This document shows positions 1 through 12,353 of a stretch of 64,000 bases of DNA, one piece after another (the first letter of the stretch is position 1; each line of letters starts with the position of its first letter). Location: NCBI RefSeq assembly GCF_019279795.1, contig NC_056725.1, positions 1,753,627,795-1,753,691,794 of the forward strand. Direction: 5' to 3'. The notes under the pieces are model-generated. The model saw only the letters and a list, made by a program, of their open reading frames with translations. It had not been told where the DNA came from and made no database searches. Source of the DNA: Protopterus annectens (taxonomy: Eukaryota > Chordata > Ceratodontiformes > Protopteridae). Position numbers and translations under genes: made by a program.

Positions 1-87
1 CTGTTGGCTGGACTTACCCTCTTGAGGACCATTATAGTGTAATTCTGCAATGTAAATAAATGAACTTGTATTATCCTCAAATATGTC

Positions 88-229
<142 letters not shown>

Positions 230-624
230 CTTCTGCTATCTACTTTTCTGATCTTGGATACAGTATCCCTTATTACCAGTGAAGTAAAGCTTTTTAGAGG
301 AAGTCAGTTAAAGAAAACTTTACATTGTCAGTTCCAAAAGCTTTCAACAGCAAGCAGTATTATTTCCACCAGGTAACATTAACAACCTCTGAGCAACTCT
401 TTCGCTACTTGAAATATGTGTCTTCTCTTCCAGATGAAATGGATTATGTTTTAATTCCTTCTACGTTTTTAAAAGATAGTGTGTGGACATTCTTAACATC
501 TGTTTATAAGTAAATTGATTCCGTTCATGCTCCTCAAGATTGTATGTATACCATGTAGAATGACTTATAGCAATTATGACTTCTTTTCAATCACATCTAT
601 TTTCTTCCTTCACCTGCACTACAG

Positions 625-697
625 GGCCAGCATCACACGGGATCCCTTCTATGACTTGGTCTCAGTGAGAAAAAAGAAAGTAATCAACAAAAAGTAA
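625..697 (+). CDS. Probable last coding exon of an unidentified host gene
   Basis: A pyrimidine-rich stretch ending in CTACAG (619-624) forms a good 3' splice site. The exon is then open in one frame to a TAA at 695-697. It encodes a short basic C-terminus, starting ASITRDPFYDLVSV and ending KKKVINKK. The first exon base completes a codon begun in an upstream exon that I cannot identify in the first 600 bases. The peptide looks like real coding sequence, being charged, compact and without low-complexity bias, but I do not recognise the gene. A long AT-rich non-coding stretch with a canonical poly(A) signal follows, as expected of a 3' UTR. The exon call rests on the splice site, the peptide character and this context. 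It could still be a chance open stretch. Confidence 0.5.
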
Positions 698-3600
698 GAT
701 GCTTCTTCCAAGAAGTGCTCTTGAACTGAAACTCTGTGCTCAAGTTTGAAGTGGAAGAGATGTTTGCTGTCTGCACAAGGTGGAGCTTTCCCAGTTTTCA
801 GTAACAAACATAAAGAACTTTCAACAACCTTAGCTCACTTCGAACTTCTCTTTCTGCATACTTTCCCAGAAATCATGGGAACAAATACACATTTCTCCAC
901 TGTATTCCAACTATTTTCATCTAACAAAAAACAATTTTACTGTAACATTGCAACATGAAACTTTTAATATGAACTATTGAAATGCGGCAATGCATAATGT
1001 GTTAAAAAGGGAAACGTTAAAACTGGAGACCAATTTATGTGCAATTCTTAGCTCAGCAAGCCTAAAAACTAAAGCTTAATAAGTGCCCTCTTCTGGTAAG
1101 ATCTATTTCGAGATTTGTTGATTGCTAACTTCATGTCCAGTGGACTTCTGCTGTTTACAGTACTTCTCATGGTAATCCTTTGAATGAAAAAGGAGTGCCA
1201 TATTCCTTTAGGTTAAGGGGGATTGTCCAAGGTGTTCCATAGTTATCCAGGTTTTTTAATATAACAAAGAACTGTAGGTTCGCTGCACTGACCAAGCACC
1301 TGGACAATTATCACTTCTGGACCTACTGATCATAGTATTATTGGTTTAAAAATACTACTGTGAATATGCTGTCGTCTTTCTTATCATGCGATGAGGACTA
1401 CAAATGGTCCTAATTCAACAGCTTCAATGAAACTTGCATTTCGTTATTGATGTATTAGCCAATATTCAAAGTGTTTTAGCATTAACTTATGCACTTACTT
1501 GAAATTTCTAGACTAATTTGTAGTAGGTTTCTATAAGCATGTTTGGCCTGCCCTTTGATTACTGTGGTTTAAATTCACACTGCTCTGCCAAGCTGATCTC
1601 AGGAACACTACTGCTCAGCAGATATACAATCCACTTGTCAGGTTTCAGACCTAAAAGTCCAACAACTCTGTTTCTAGCCAGTTTACCTTAGAGGGACTTA
1701 TTTGCCATTTTATTTTCTTCACATGGTTTAGCATATAAAGCAGTTCAATGGGACAAACTGTACTAATAGACAAGGTGAGACACTGATATAAATTGAAGTC
1801 ACTTATGAGGTGACGTAAGCATTACCCTTAATTGCATATAGTTACCCATATAAGATGAACTATGAAAACAGCTTGTGCTTACTTTGTGTAAAAGTGCAGA
1901 ACAGAAATGCCATATTGTTCACTGAGATTAGCTTGTTGGATGCACCACTATTCATATAGGCAGTTCAAGGGTCCTTTGGAGACATATTTGCTTTACACAT
2001 TATTCACAAAGTTTCAGACTAGAATGCATATCGGGCACTTTTCACAATAATGGAGGCCACAGTGTTGCAGGCAGTATTTGCCCACACAATGGATCTTCAG
2101 CTACAATGGAGACTTCCAAGTCATTCCCATACTGCTGCCTCAGCCTACCGGAAAGGTTGGGTTGTACAGAAGTCACTTTCTGTGAAAGTGCTAGTACCTT
2201 GCTGGCAAAAAAGGAACCTCTCACTTTTCACATTTCCCTAGTCCTGCAGTGCAAGTGATTTACTTCAGAACCCATTTCAGTCAAACAGCTGGATATGAAC
2301 ATAAGCTTACTGGTATAAATCCATCTTATTTCATGAGTCTGGAAGATGGGGTTGGTGAAAGCAGAGGTACTATGGATGCTGGCAAAGTCAAACAACAAAG
2401 TGTGTGAAATATGTATTTCTGGTGCATATTTTGTATCAATTTATGTATATTGCCATTTGTGAGTATTGTTCAAAAATGCAAACTAATGCATTGTGATTGA
2501 CAATATAAACTTATTCTAATGTACTTTGAAAGGTGTGCTTCTTACTTTTATTTTAGAAATCATATGCTGTTCTACAGTATGTAGCAATTGTGTAAATATT
2601 ATAAGTTCGTACAACTAATTTTATAGCAGTATATTTTTATGTATAATGTTTATGTGTTTACAGTTATAGACATCTACTGACAAACCAATATGAACAAGTG
2701 TAACTCCAGGTTTGCTTTGCTGTTTGTTTTGCTCAACAGAAGAATAATGCTTTTCCTAACAAATGTGATATGCAGTTTGCATACTAACTGTATAAACAGT
2801 TTCTGGTACATGGTATGATCTATTATCCGTAGTTGGCGGCCCACAGAAACAATAATACATTAATATAATGAATTGCACATATATAAGAGACATTCATAGA
2901 ACATACAGTATGTAATAACTGTCAGCTTAATGGGATTGCAAGAGAAGTGATATTTCTACAAATAACTGACACTTTTCCTTAATATTTGTAATTTATTCAA
3001 AACCAAAGCAATTCTGTTCTTGCTGGAATATAATACACATTATTCTAAATGTTCAGTTGTTAGCTACAGGACTTGGGTAGTATTTTTTCCACTAGGTTCT
3101 GTATTCTTATGCAGGAAAATAATGTGAATTTATTAATGGCTGCCTTTATTGCTAATATGTGTTAGACCAAAAAATGTTGATGGATGTAGTTTGTATTGTG
3201 AACTATTGCTAAGGGTAACAGAATTCAGCTATTACACAACATATTGGTCTAAAACAATTCCATCCAGAAACTAGAAACATACATTTGGTATCATGTCTTG
3301 GCCTTCTACAAAATATTGATACCCATCACACTAAATGATTATTATTATTTTGAAATGAGCTATATATGATTTAGTTTTACAATCTAGGTTTCCTATACAT
3401 ACAGTGCACAATTTGTCTCCATTATATGGCATACAAAGTCCCCAAATATTTATATTGTATTACTTATCTATTAAGTTACTATAGAAGTACACTGAATTCT
3501 TGTTTTCTTTGAGTGTCTCTGGAAAGTGTCATTATAGCTGTTCAGAGTCTCCACTTTTTTTTGTCAGTAGTAAACTTTTAATAGACTTTTGGAATAGTTT

Positions 3601-4450
3601 TGATTGAATTTTGTGACAGACAGTCTTACCAGATTACTTATCTGTGTTAAGTATCTGAACTATACTTTCGGGTACTTTCCTTACTGTTTTAGGCTGAAAT
3701 GTAAACTGGCCAGTTACTCAGTGCTTTTCATTTCAGTCTACCACTCAGTACTGTTACTGAACATTTGTGGCTGACAACTCACACCTAAAGATGGAATTGG
3801 AAATGATTTTAAAGCTACTGTACCTAAAACTATTCTGGCCCCTTTTCTATGTGAAATTTGTAAGCAGGTCTGTTTCAGAATGTTGCAAATGTCTTCTATG
3901 TTGTTACTGTGTCTTGCTCACTGACTGTCTTTGACAAATAGTACCTCAATCATGCATTAGATGCTGTAAGAAATGCCAGAAGTAAATAATACAAAATCTC
4001 AGAGGCAGCTAATATGGAGTGGAAAGAAATCCCAGAACCAGGCAGAGACCGAAAAGAGAGAGAGAGACTAAGATTGCATTAACTTTTTGTGAGATGGGTG
4101 AAGGTTGGATTAAGCAGAATAAAACATGCTTTTTGATGAAAATAACTTGTCATTTTAGAGAAACGATTAAAATGTTAAGCCATGTACTGTAACTACAGGG
4201 ACATACATATAATGCCTTCAAAGTGCAAGGTAGCAGATGTACTTTACATGTGCCTATGTAGTGATTACCTCATTCTTCCAACAGAATGTTTCATTTCATT
4301 GAATTATCAACATAACTTTAATTACTAACATAATGTTTTTTAAGGATAAATTTCCTAATTCTGTGGACTGTTATCTGTTAGAATCAGGTCATTAGGCATT
4401 TATCAGTTAATAAAGACTTGTCTATTTCTCCTAATTAAGCATGTCCTTTT
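698..4450 (+). other. Probable long 3' UTR of the plus-strand host gene
   Basis: About 3.7 kb without any convincing reading frame and almost free of recognisable transposon remains, in strong contrast to the rest of the window. It is AT-rich and holds UTR-type motifs, for example a Pumilio-like TGTAAATA at 2591. The first good poly(A) signal followed by a GT-rich stretch is at 4409. The absence of inserted repeats would fit selection on a conserved UTR, but I cannot measure conservation here. Confidence 0.4.
4409..4414 (+). promoter_or_regulatory. Candidate poly(A) signal AATAAA
   Basis: A canonical AATAAA is followed about 40 bases later by a GT-rich element (about 4454-4480, TGTGTACCCTGTGGTGTAGG). 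This is the usual arrangement for cleavage and polyadenylation, and it would end the 3' UTR that starts at 698. Confidence 0.45.
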
Positions 4451-5524
4451 ATGTGTACCCTGTGGTGTAGGCTGTGGCTTATATGGATTCTGTCTTTTGG
4501 TCAACTGAATTTCAGTCAAATGGTTCAACTGATTTTTTAATGAAACTGTGTGACTGCAATGTGGAATTTTTCTCTTCCCCCAACTGCAGTAACTTTGGAG
4601 CTGATCATTATATTCATGGAGGTGAAGGAAGCATATGGTTCCCTACCTGGGGGGAGAGGGTGATGTTTGCCATTAACAGAAAACACATGTTTTGCTATGC
4701 TAATCATGTATAAGTATTAGGCATCTGATTTTGACTAAGCATTGCATTCACTTAGAAACATCTTGTTCAGTCAATGTGTGGTCTTAATTATGTGGTTCAG
4801 CTTTGCGTTTTGCTAGGTGAATAACACTTTAAGAGCTGTTGCAATACAATAAGCTTTACATCATATTGTTTTAGTACCATGTACTACCCCCTCATCTCTT
4901 TTGTATTTATCTTGCAGTGTCTAACTAATGTCCATGATTTAGATACTTCAGTACATCCAGTAGCTTTACCCATAGTTACACGCAGTTACTGCCCCCTTCA
5001 GACAAACAAATGCTCATGCATACCTAAGCACCAATGTTTTCATAAGCATTTGATCACCTTAGATCTGCAGAAGGTGCAGTCCTGTGCACTTGTAGAAGAA
5101 GAAAAATACTTTATGTTCCTTAGACAACTGCATATATAGTAACACTCATTCCTCTGTAATCACTATATGAGACAATAACTCTTTCTGCTTTTCTTTGGGG
5201 GGTTTATCTTATTTATTTATTAAAGATGATCTGAATCTGCCTTTTAAAAATTTAGTGCATCAATGCAGTGAGAGTTTCTTACTTTCCATAACATAGGTAG
5301 CTCCTTTAAAGATTTTTTTCAATAAATAGAAAGTAAGGGCAAGGGTATGAAATGGGAAAGTCAACTTAAAGTGGTCCATTCTACCAAGAACTGGATGATC
5401 CTTTGATTGAACAGATGTACTCTGTTTCAGAATCTGTATGTCATCTGCCCCTCTATGGTTGTTCATCCACTTTTTCTGCTACTAAAACCATACACAGATC
5501 AACTATCTCTCCCATTAGTGATAT
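4451..5524. other. Intergenic stretch, no gene seen
   Basis: No supported coding sequence. On the minus strand AATAAATAAA (5212-5221) could serve as the poly(A) signal of the convergent minus-strand gene proposed at 14471-14510. If so, this stretch is the gap between two tail-to-tail genes. Confidence 0.3.
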
Positions 5525-5729
5525 GGGATCTATATTATGTTAGCGAAGTGGCATTACAGCAAATGCCATTTCGCCGACACATATAGACCGAATCTTAAAA
5601 GAGCGAAACCCCAGTTCACCGATTTTTTTTCCCATGGAAAAAAAATGGGGAACCAAAAAAACACAGCATACCACTTAAAACATTACAAACCATTCACTGT
5701 AATGCTGTTTGCTGACATGATATAGACCC
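5525..5729. mobile_element. Short palindromic MITE (about 205 bp), DNA-transposon derived
   Basis: The left end begins GGGATCTATATTATGT and the right end finishes ACATGATATAGACCC. These are imperfect inverted repeats extending about 30 bases inward on each side. Just inside the left end there is a second, tighter hairpin (5543-5574; arms GCGAAGTGGCATT and AATGCCATTTCGC). The element is flanked by AT on both sides, which would fit a 2-bp target duplication as described for ISL2EU-type transposons. A dinucleotide match is weak evidence, so the superfamily is uncertain. It has no coding capacity. Confidence 0.6.
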
Positions 5730-5731
5730 AT

Positions 5732-6025
5732 GTTTATATGTTTATCAGGTGCTTGGAGAACTCATACCACAACACAAAGCACACATTAGCTTGATTTTGT
5801 TTTTCTTTCAAAAAAACTCTTTTTGCAAGAGTGATTTGGTGGACTGACACTTAAGATTAAATATAAAATGAAAATTAAACATGGCCTCAGATGCCACATC
5901 AGATCACACACTGCCATTCAGCTCCCCTAACACTTATGAAACATATTAATTTTATGTTCAGCTGAAATGTCTAATGAGGTAAAGGTAATCTGCAGTGGTA
6001 AAAGCATATGAAGAAAATCAGTAAC
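5732..6025. other. Unannotated spacer left of the Gypsy element
   Basis: AT-rich unique-looking sequence. It resumes at 13455 on the other side of the Gypsy insertion. I see no coding or repeat signal in it. Confidence 0.3.
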
Positions 6026-6030
6026 CAGAT
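6026..6030. repeat. Target-site duplication CAGAT (left copy)
   Basis: CAGAT directly precedes the left LTR and is repeated exactly at 13450-13454 directly after the right LTR. A 5-bp duplication is typical of Gypsy integration and fixes both element borders. Confidence 0.9.
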
Positions 6031-7440
6031 TGTGACGCCCATGCACTGGCCCAGTAATCAAGGAGCCTCAATTCTCACCACTAGCACCAGTGAGGGGTGA
6101 CCATATTGGGAGGATAACAAGTACACACACACAGTAAAATACAATTTCCCTTAAGAGCACCAGAGCTCACAGTCAGTCTGGGGCTGGTTTCTCCCTTTCT
6201 CTCCAGATCTCCAATAAGACTCCCCACTGGCACAGCTCTAGGGTTCAGATCTCAGCCGAGTAGTCAAGCCAAAACCTCCAGTACCCTATCTGTCCAAACA
6301 GTGCTTCATGTCCCTGCCAAAGTAGTTGACACACACACACTTTGAGATTTTATTTATATACAACCACACAAACACTCCTGAGGAAGGCTGGCACAGATTC
6401 ACTAACTATGTCCCCTCCTGCCCAGGCTATAAGGTAGTAATCACTGCCACCAACTACTCTTATCAGCTACTCTAAAGGCCTTTACCAAAGGGTGTCCAGT
6501 TCTACTGTGCAATGTTACTGTTATCCAAATAGTAAGTGTGACCCAGGGCTTAGGCTATTGCAGTGGCTTGTACAGTATCACCAAATACAATCAAGTACAC
6601 TAAGAGCTTAAATATATCTACACAAAATCAGCCAGAATTAAAAGGTTTAAAAATATTTAATAATAAATAATAAAAGCACAAGACAATACACAATAATTCA
6701 ACACAGTGACAATAGAAAGTTCAGAAATCACAGGAAATACTTTAAAACAACATTGTAGGGAAATCTGACATAAATATAGAAAATAGCTAGACTAATCTGG
6801 TTATATTCCGATCTATCTCTAAGAGAAATACTAAGATCGAGGTCTTACTTACAGAGCAAAGCAAGTGCTGCTGAGTTGTTGTCAGCTTCAGAACAAAATA
6901 CAAAATGCACTCTCTTTCTATGAGAGATAGTTCTTAAATTGATAATACACATTACTACTGACTTATTTCAGATTACATCATTCTTGTCACTTCTGATTTA
7001 GTTCCCATGCTAGCAGAACTTAAAATTAAACATTTGTTTGTGATCTGCAGCTGCCAGGAAGTCACAGGGCAATAAAAGACACTTTACATGTGAAACCTAG
7101 TAATTATCTCTGTCTTAGGACAATAGAAGGAAACTCCTAGCCCAGACATCCTGTTTCTTAGCTTGAGATCACACAAAGTCGTAAAATGCTTTACTTATTT
7201 TCTCAGAGTTTGCAAGTTAACTTTGTATGTCCCAATTCCATTACATAGGCATAGTGTTTATACACATTTCTGCTTTTTTCCAGTAGGGTGCACTCTGGTT
7301 ACATATTTTGAAGCTCAGCACATAACACCATTTTTTACATTTGTCAAACAAGCCTGTGAATCATATTAATATTTACAAATTACACAGAATTATTTACAAT
7401 ATTCTATGTAATTGGGTTGGCAGCCTCTCAGTTTATCACA
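6031..7440 (-). repeat. 3' LTR of the Gypsy element
   Basis: Starts TGTGACGCCC and ends GTTTATCACA in plus orientation. It matches 11999-13449 along its whole length and lacks the long CA expansion of the other copy. Confidence 0.92.
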
Positions 7441-7454
7441 TTTCTTTCCGCCCC
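7441..7454 (-). promoter_or_regulatory. Polypurine tract of the Gypsy element
   Basis: On the element strand GGGGCGGAAAGAAA lies directly against the 3' LTR. This is the expected place and composition for the plus-strand primer of reverse transcription. Confidence 0.7.
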
Positions 7455-7529
7455 TGAGAACTCAAGCTAGTTTTTCAAGTGTCCCTTGAGAAACATCACT
7501 TGAGAGGATTGAGCCTATCTGGGTATACC

Positions 7530-8850
7530 TTACTCCATTCCCTGTGGCGAGAGCCCATTTGTTTTGGCATTGCTAATCCCACTGCGGTGCTGCACTGACA
7601 TAGCATATGCTTTCAACCCTAGGCTCCATCTTAGCAACTTGGCATTTTGCTTGTTGGCTAGATGTAGCCATGTTAGGGGATTGTGATTTGTAACTACAGT
7701 GAATTTTCTTCCATACAGATAAGGCTTAAGTTTCTGCAGTGCCCACACTATGGCTAGACATTCCTTTTATACAGCCGCATACCATTCCTCCCTGGGTTGG
7801 AACCTATGACTGAGATAAACCACTGGGTGCGATTCTCCTTCAGAAGAAATCTGGTTAACTACAGCCCCCATCCAACGGTTCGAAGCATCCACCTGCACAA
7901 CAAATTATTTGCCATAATCTGAACTGGCTAACACATGGGGTCCTCCCAAAGCTTCTTTAAGCTTCTGGAATGCCTGCTCACATGCTGGGGTCCACACTAC
8001 CTTATCTGGCCTGTTTTTCCTTGTCAGGTCTGTGAGGGGAGCAGCTATGGTACTATAACTGGGAACGAGCTTTCTGTAGTATCCTGCTGTCCCTAAGAAT
8101 GCCCTCACCTGCTTTTTGGCAACAGGTGCAGGCCATGCCTGAATGGCTTCCACTTTGGCAGGTTCTGGCCTGGATCTTACCACTCCCCACTCTATGTCCC
8201 AGGTAGGAGACCTCTGCCATACCCACCTGACATTTGCTGGGCTTAATGGTCAACTCTGCCCTCTGTAATCAGGCCAGCATCGCCCTGACATGCTGAGGTG
8301 CTCTTGCCAGGAATAGCTGTAGACGGCAATATCATCTAAGTAAGCAAGGGCAAAATCTCCTGATACTGCTAGGATATGATCTGCCAGCTTCTGGAAAGTA
8401 GCCGGGGCATTTTTCATCCCAAATGGCATCTTTGTAAACTCATACAAGCCAAAAGGAGTCACAAAGGCTGACCTCTCTCTAGCACTGGGAGTCAAGAGCA
8501 TCTGCCAGTAACCCTTGGTAAGATCAGTGGTGATAAAATACTTAGCCCCACCCAGCTGCTCTAGGGCTTCATCTGTCCTAGGCATGTGGTAAGCATCTGT
8601 GACTATTTATTTTCCTGTAGTCCACACACAACCTGGTGCTGACATCTTTCTTTGGTACCAGCAGCACTGGGGAGGCCCAAGGACTGTTGGACTCCTGAAT
8701 TACCACTAGTTCCAACATTTCATGTATCTCCTCCCTCAGAGTCTATTTGACTCTCTCAGGAACCCTATAAGGGGCCTGCCTAATGGGTGTTTAGGGTCCT
8801 GTATTCACCTGGTGCTGCACCAGGTGGGTGCACCCTGGTTTCCCAGTAAA
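7530..8850 (-). pseudogene. Gypsy reverse transcriptase and RNase H region (fossil)
   Basis: Minus-strand blocks show Ty3/gypsy hallmarks: a first palm block with TDLTKGYWQ, the PFGMKNAPATFQ block, and the catalytic AYLDDI block near 8330. A connection region with FLGTAGYYRKLVP (about 8075-8120) and RNase H with VVTNHNPLTWL (about 7670-7710) follow. In element order this region follows the integrase module rather than preceding it. It is broken and part of a fossil element. I describe it only as parts. Confidence 0.88.
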
Positions 8851-9039
8851 CATGACCCCAAACTCCTGTAACACTGCTCGGATTTCTTGAACCTGGGTAG
8901 GAGATAGCTGCTGGGACATTGCTACCCCTTCCACTGGGGCATCAGTCTGAGCCTCACTGAGGAGATCAGTCACCAGATCTCCCTCAGACTCCTCCTGCAA
9001 TCCACTGCAAATACTCATTACAAGAGCCTGCCTATCATG

Positions 9040-10099
9040 GTAAGGTTTCATCATGTTAACATGGTACAATTTGTGACAATGCCTCCTGCCTAGCAGTTCT
9101 ACCATGTAGTTAACATCACTGTCCTTCCCTACCACCTTGTAGGGGCCCTCCCAGGCTGCCTGCAGCTTGTTGTGTCTGACAGAAATGAGAACCATAGCCT
9201 GGTGACCTACAGCATACTCTCTAGCTCAAGCATTCCTGTTATACCAGACCTTTATCTGCTGTTGGGCTTCTGCCAGGTTCTCCTGGGCCAAGCTCACGAG
9301 TTCCTTGAGCCTTGTCCTGAGGTTTAGGACATATGCCACAATAGACTCCTTGTGGGATTCACATTCACTCTCCCACTCATCTTAAATTAAATCAAGAGGG
9401 CCTTCACCCTATGCCCATACAATAAGTCAAAGGGTGAAAAAACTGTGGATTCCCAGGGGACCTCTCTGCAAGCAAACAGATGAGGCAAATATTTGTCCCC
9501 CTCCCTCTTAAACTGTTCTTCAAATGCCCGTAACATGGACTTGAGTGTAGAGTCTAACCTCTCAAAAAGACCATTAGTGTGGGGATGGCAGAGGGTGTTT
9601 TTTAGGTGCTTCACCCCACAGTACTTCCACAGACAAGCCAGTAGGTTTGACATGAATTTGGCACCTCTGTCAGTATTTCTTTTGGGAAACCTACCCTTCT
9701 GAAAATCTCAAACAAAGCATTTGCCACCTTTTCTGCCTCAATGGAGGACAAAGCCACTGCCTCAGGGTATCTTGTAGCACAATTTACTACCACTGGGATA
9801 TACTTTTTCCCTGTGGAACTTGGGGTACTCAGAGGCCCAACAATATCCATAGCTACCCCCTGAAATGACTCCTCAGTCATAGGCAAAGGCATCAAAGGAG
9901 CTTTCACCTTGTCTCCTGCCTTGCCTACCTTTTGGCACTGCTCACAGGTTCTGCAGTACCCTGTTACAGCTCGGGAAATTCCAGGCCAATAAAAGTTGTG
10001 CATAATATGTCTCTGTACGTATATGCCCATATGACCTACAAAGGGATTATCATGGGCTATGGCTAGAAGTGTCAGATGGTAGGCTCTATGCACTACCAA
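9040..10099 (-). pseudogene. Gypsy integrase with GPY/F-like module (fossil)
   Basis: Near 10040-9940 there is the N-terminal His/Cys zinc-binding block, including CRTCEQCQ. The catalytic core follows (VAMDIVGPL near 9850), then the HPHTNGLFERLDSTLKSML block near 9540-9600. A module with WEGPYKV and KLYHVNMMKPY (about 9060-9150) matches the GPY/F region at the integrase C-terminus. It runs on into a linker of the kind found just upstream of Gypsy reverse transcriptases. That continuity is the main support for integrase lying upstream of reverse transcriptase. Confidence 0.88.
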
Positions 10100-10453
10100 C
10101 TACTGTATTCTCTCACCTTCTAGCCCTCCCACAGGGGTCCACTTTCTATACAGTAACCCTTTGTCCCAGTATACAGATTCCCCCTTCTCTTAAGAATCAG
10201 GTGACTTACTAGCTACCTGCCTCAGGCCTTGTAATGTAGGGTCTAAGAGCTGAGCCTGTCTCAACTCTCTCTTGGTAATTCCACAGGAATTCTGGCATCC
10301 TCTGACAGCGGTGTCTCACTGGCAGCCTGGGTACTACTACTCACCTCTACCTTTGCAGTCACTCTGTCCAAGGGAACATCAGTACTCACAAGCAGTTGTG
10401 GCTCACCTTCAGTCTCACTGCTACAGGGTAGCTCCTTCCTTGAAGTAACCACC

Positions 10454-10700
10454 TCACCAGTCCTGGCTGCAAGTGTGCAGTCTTGTCTGGGTCTTTCCCA
10501 GGCTACCAGACCCACATGCTTGCCTCCAAGCCTGACTACGTGTAACTGCATAAACACATGGTACTGCCTCATCAAAGTCCTTCCCTATCAGCACATCTGC
10601 AGGATGGTAGTTTGGTACCCCTGTTGTCTCAAGACAACCTATTATTGGCATTTTGTCTTTCCCGCTTACTGGGTCCCCCACCTTTTGTTCCCCACCTTGC
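10454..10700 (-). pseudogene. Gypsy protease region (fossil)
   Basis: Contains a block with PADVLIGKDF, which resembles the late beta-strand of Gypsy aspartic proteases just after gag. It is followed in element order by about 350 bases of acidic, Ser/Thr-rich linker before integrase. I do not see enough to define the protease fully. Confidence 0.55.
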
Positions 10701-11950
10701 CTCTATAGACATTTATATGCTACATGGCCCCACTGGTTGCATACAAAACATTTAACCCTAGGTCATGGACATGCACCGGGACTAGTGGCTTCCCCTGCTA
10801 CTGTCAGATTCTGTTGGGGCAGTTTGGGCTGCCCATCATGGGCTCCCTTAGACACATGAGCAGCACTGGGTGTCCCTTTCCTGTGCAGGAATGCCCTGCT
10901 TTCTATGTATAGGTCTCTCTTCTTCCCTAACTCATCTACAGTAAGGCATTGTTTATCAGCTAACCAGATCCTCATGTCCTCAAGCAAAGTGCTAGGGGCT
11001 TGTTCCCTCACCAAAAGGTCTGCCATCCCTTTAAAAGTGGTGACCTGACATCCATTCACCCACCTATGAAAATAGGTGCTTAGTTCAGCAACATATTCCG
11101 CACACTTTCATCTGCTTTGCATCTATGCTCAGGAAACATTTTCTTATAAGCTTCAGGTGTTAGCTTAAAAATTCTAGCAAACAGTTATTTACAACATTAT
11201 AGTTTAAAAAGTCAACATCAGAGAGTTTGGATACAACATTTACAGCTTTACCATGGAGTAAGGGGGTCAGAAACCCTACCCAGAGCCTTTGGTCAACATC
11301 ATACTGTTTACATACCCTCTCAAACATATGAATGAAACTATCAAAATTAACCCACTCTGTAAACTGTGGAAGAAATTTACTGACCTTTTGTGCTTCTGGG
11401 GTCCAGTTACTCCCTTCCCCATTACCTCCATGACTCTGGCAAAGAGTCAGCATCTCCTTTTCATGTTTCCTCTCCCTCTCCTTCTATTTCCAAACACCTG
11501 GCCTCCAACTCAAGTCTCTTTAGCTCCAGATGGATTTTTAAGTCTTCTGTAGAAAGGTTGTGCTGTCCATTCTCTGATGAGTGTTGTACATCTCCACAGC
11601 CAGCCTGATCATCTTCCTGGCTGCTATTTTAAGATGCAGCTGTGACCAAAGCTGCAATCATGTCTGCTTTAGACAAGTTTCCATGCACCATTCCTTCAGC
11701 CTAGCCCATCTTAGCCAACTGGCTCCTTGTCAGCTTGCCATACTCACTCCTCTGCTGACATGCTTGTTTGGTCTCCCTGACTAATTAAGCCAACAAAAGA
11801 AATAAAACAATTGTGATGTGAACTCTGAATGTTCACTGTGTGGCTGACTTAGAGTACCAAAAACACCTTCAGTGATCACTGTACACAAGCTACAGGAATT
11901 TACTATCCACACCACTACAATCCAATTAATATGGGATCTGGCTAATTCAT
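10701..11950 (-). pseudogene. Gypsy gag region with zinc knuckle (fossil)
   Basis: Minus-strand pieces at 11453-11160 and 11059-10763 read as a gag-like capsid region, for example SFIHMFERVCKQYDVD. A CCHC-type knuckle spaced C-2-C-4-H-4-C lies near 10705-10750. Position next to the 5' LTR and upstream of the protease region supports the call. Confidence 0.75.
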
Positions 11951-11998
11951 CACTATCAACCAATTAATATTTGACATGACTACCACTGGCAAACAATA

Positions 11999-12293
11999 TG
12001 TGATGCCCATGCACTGGCTCAGTAATCAAGGAGCCACAATCCCCACCACTAGCACCAGTGAGGGGCATTAACATTGGCAGGGTAATAAGTACACATACAG
12101 TAAAGTACAATTTCCCTTAAGAGCACACAGCGATCACAGTCAGTCTGGGGCTGGTTTCTCCCTTTCTCTCTAGGTCCCCAATAAGACTCCCCACTGGCAC
12201 AGCTATAGGGTTCAGATCTCAGCCGAGTAGTCAAGTCAAAACCTCCAGTACTCCCTCTGTCCAACTAGTGCTTTGTGCCCCTGCCGAAGTAGC

Positions 12294-12353
<60 letters not shown>

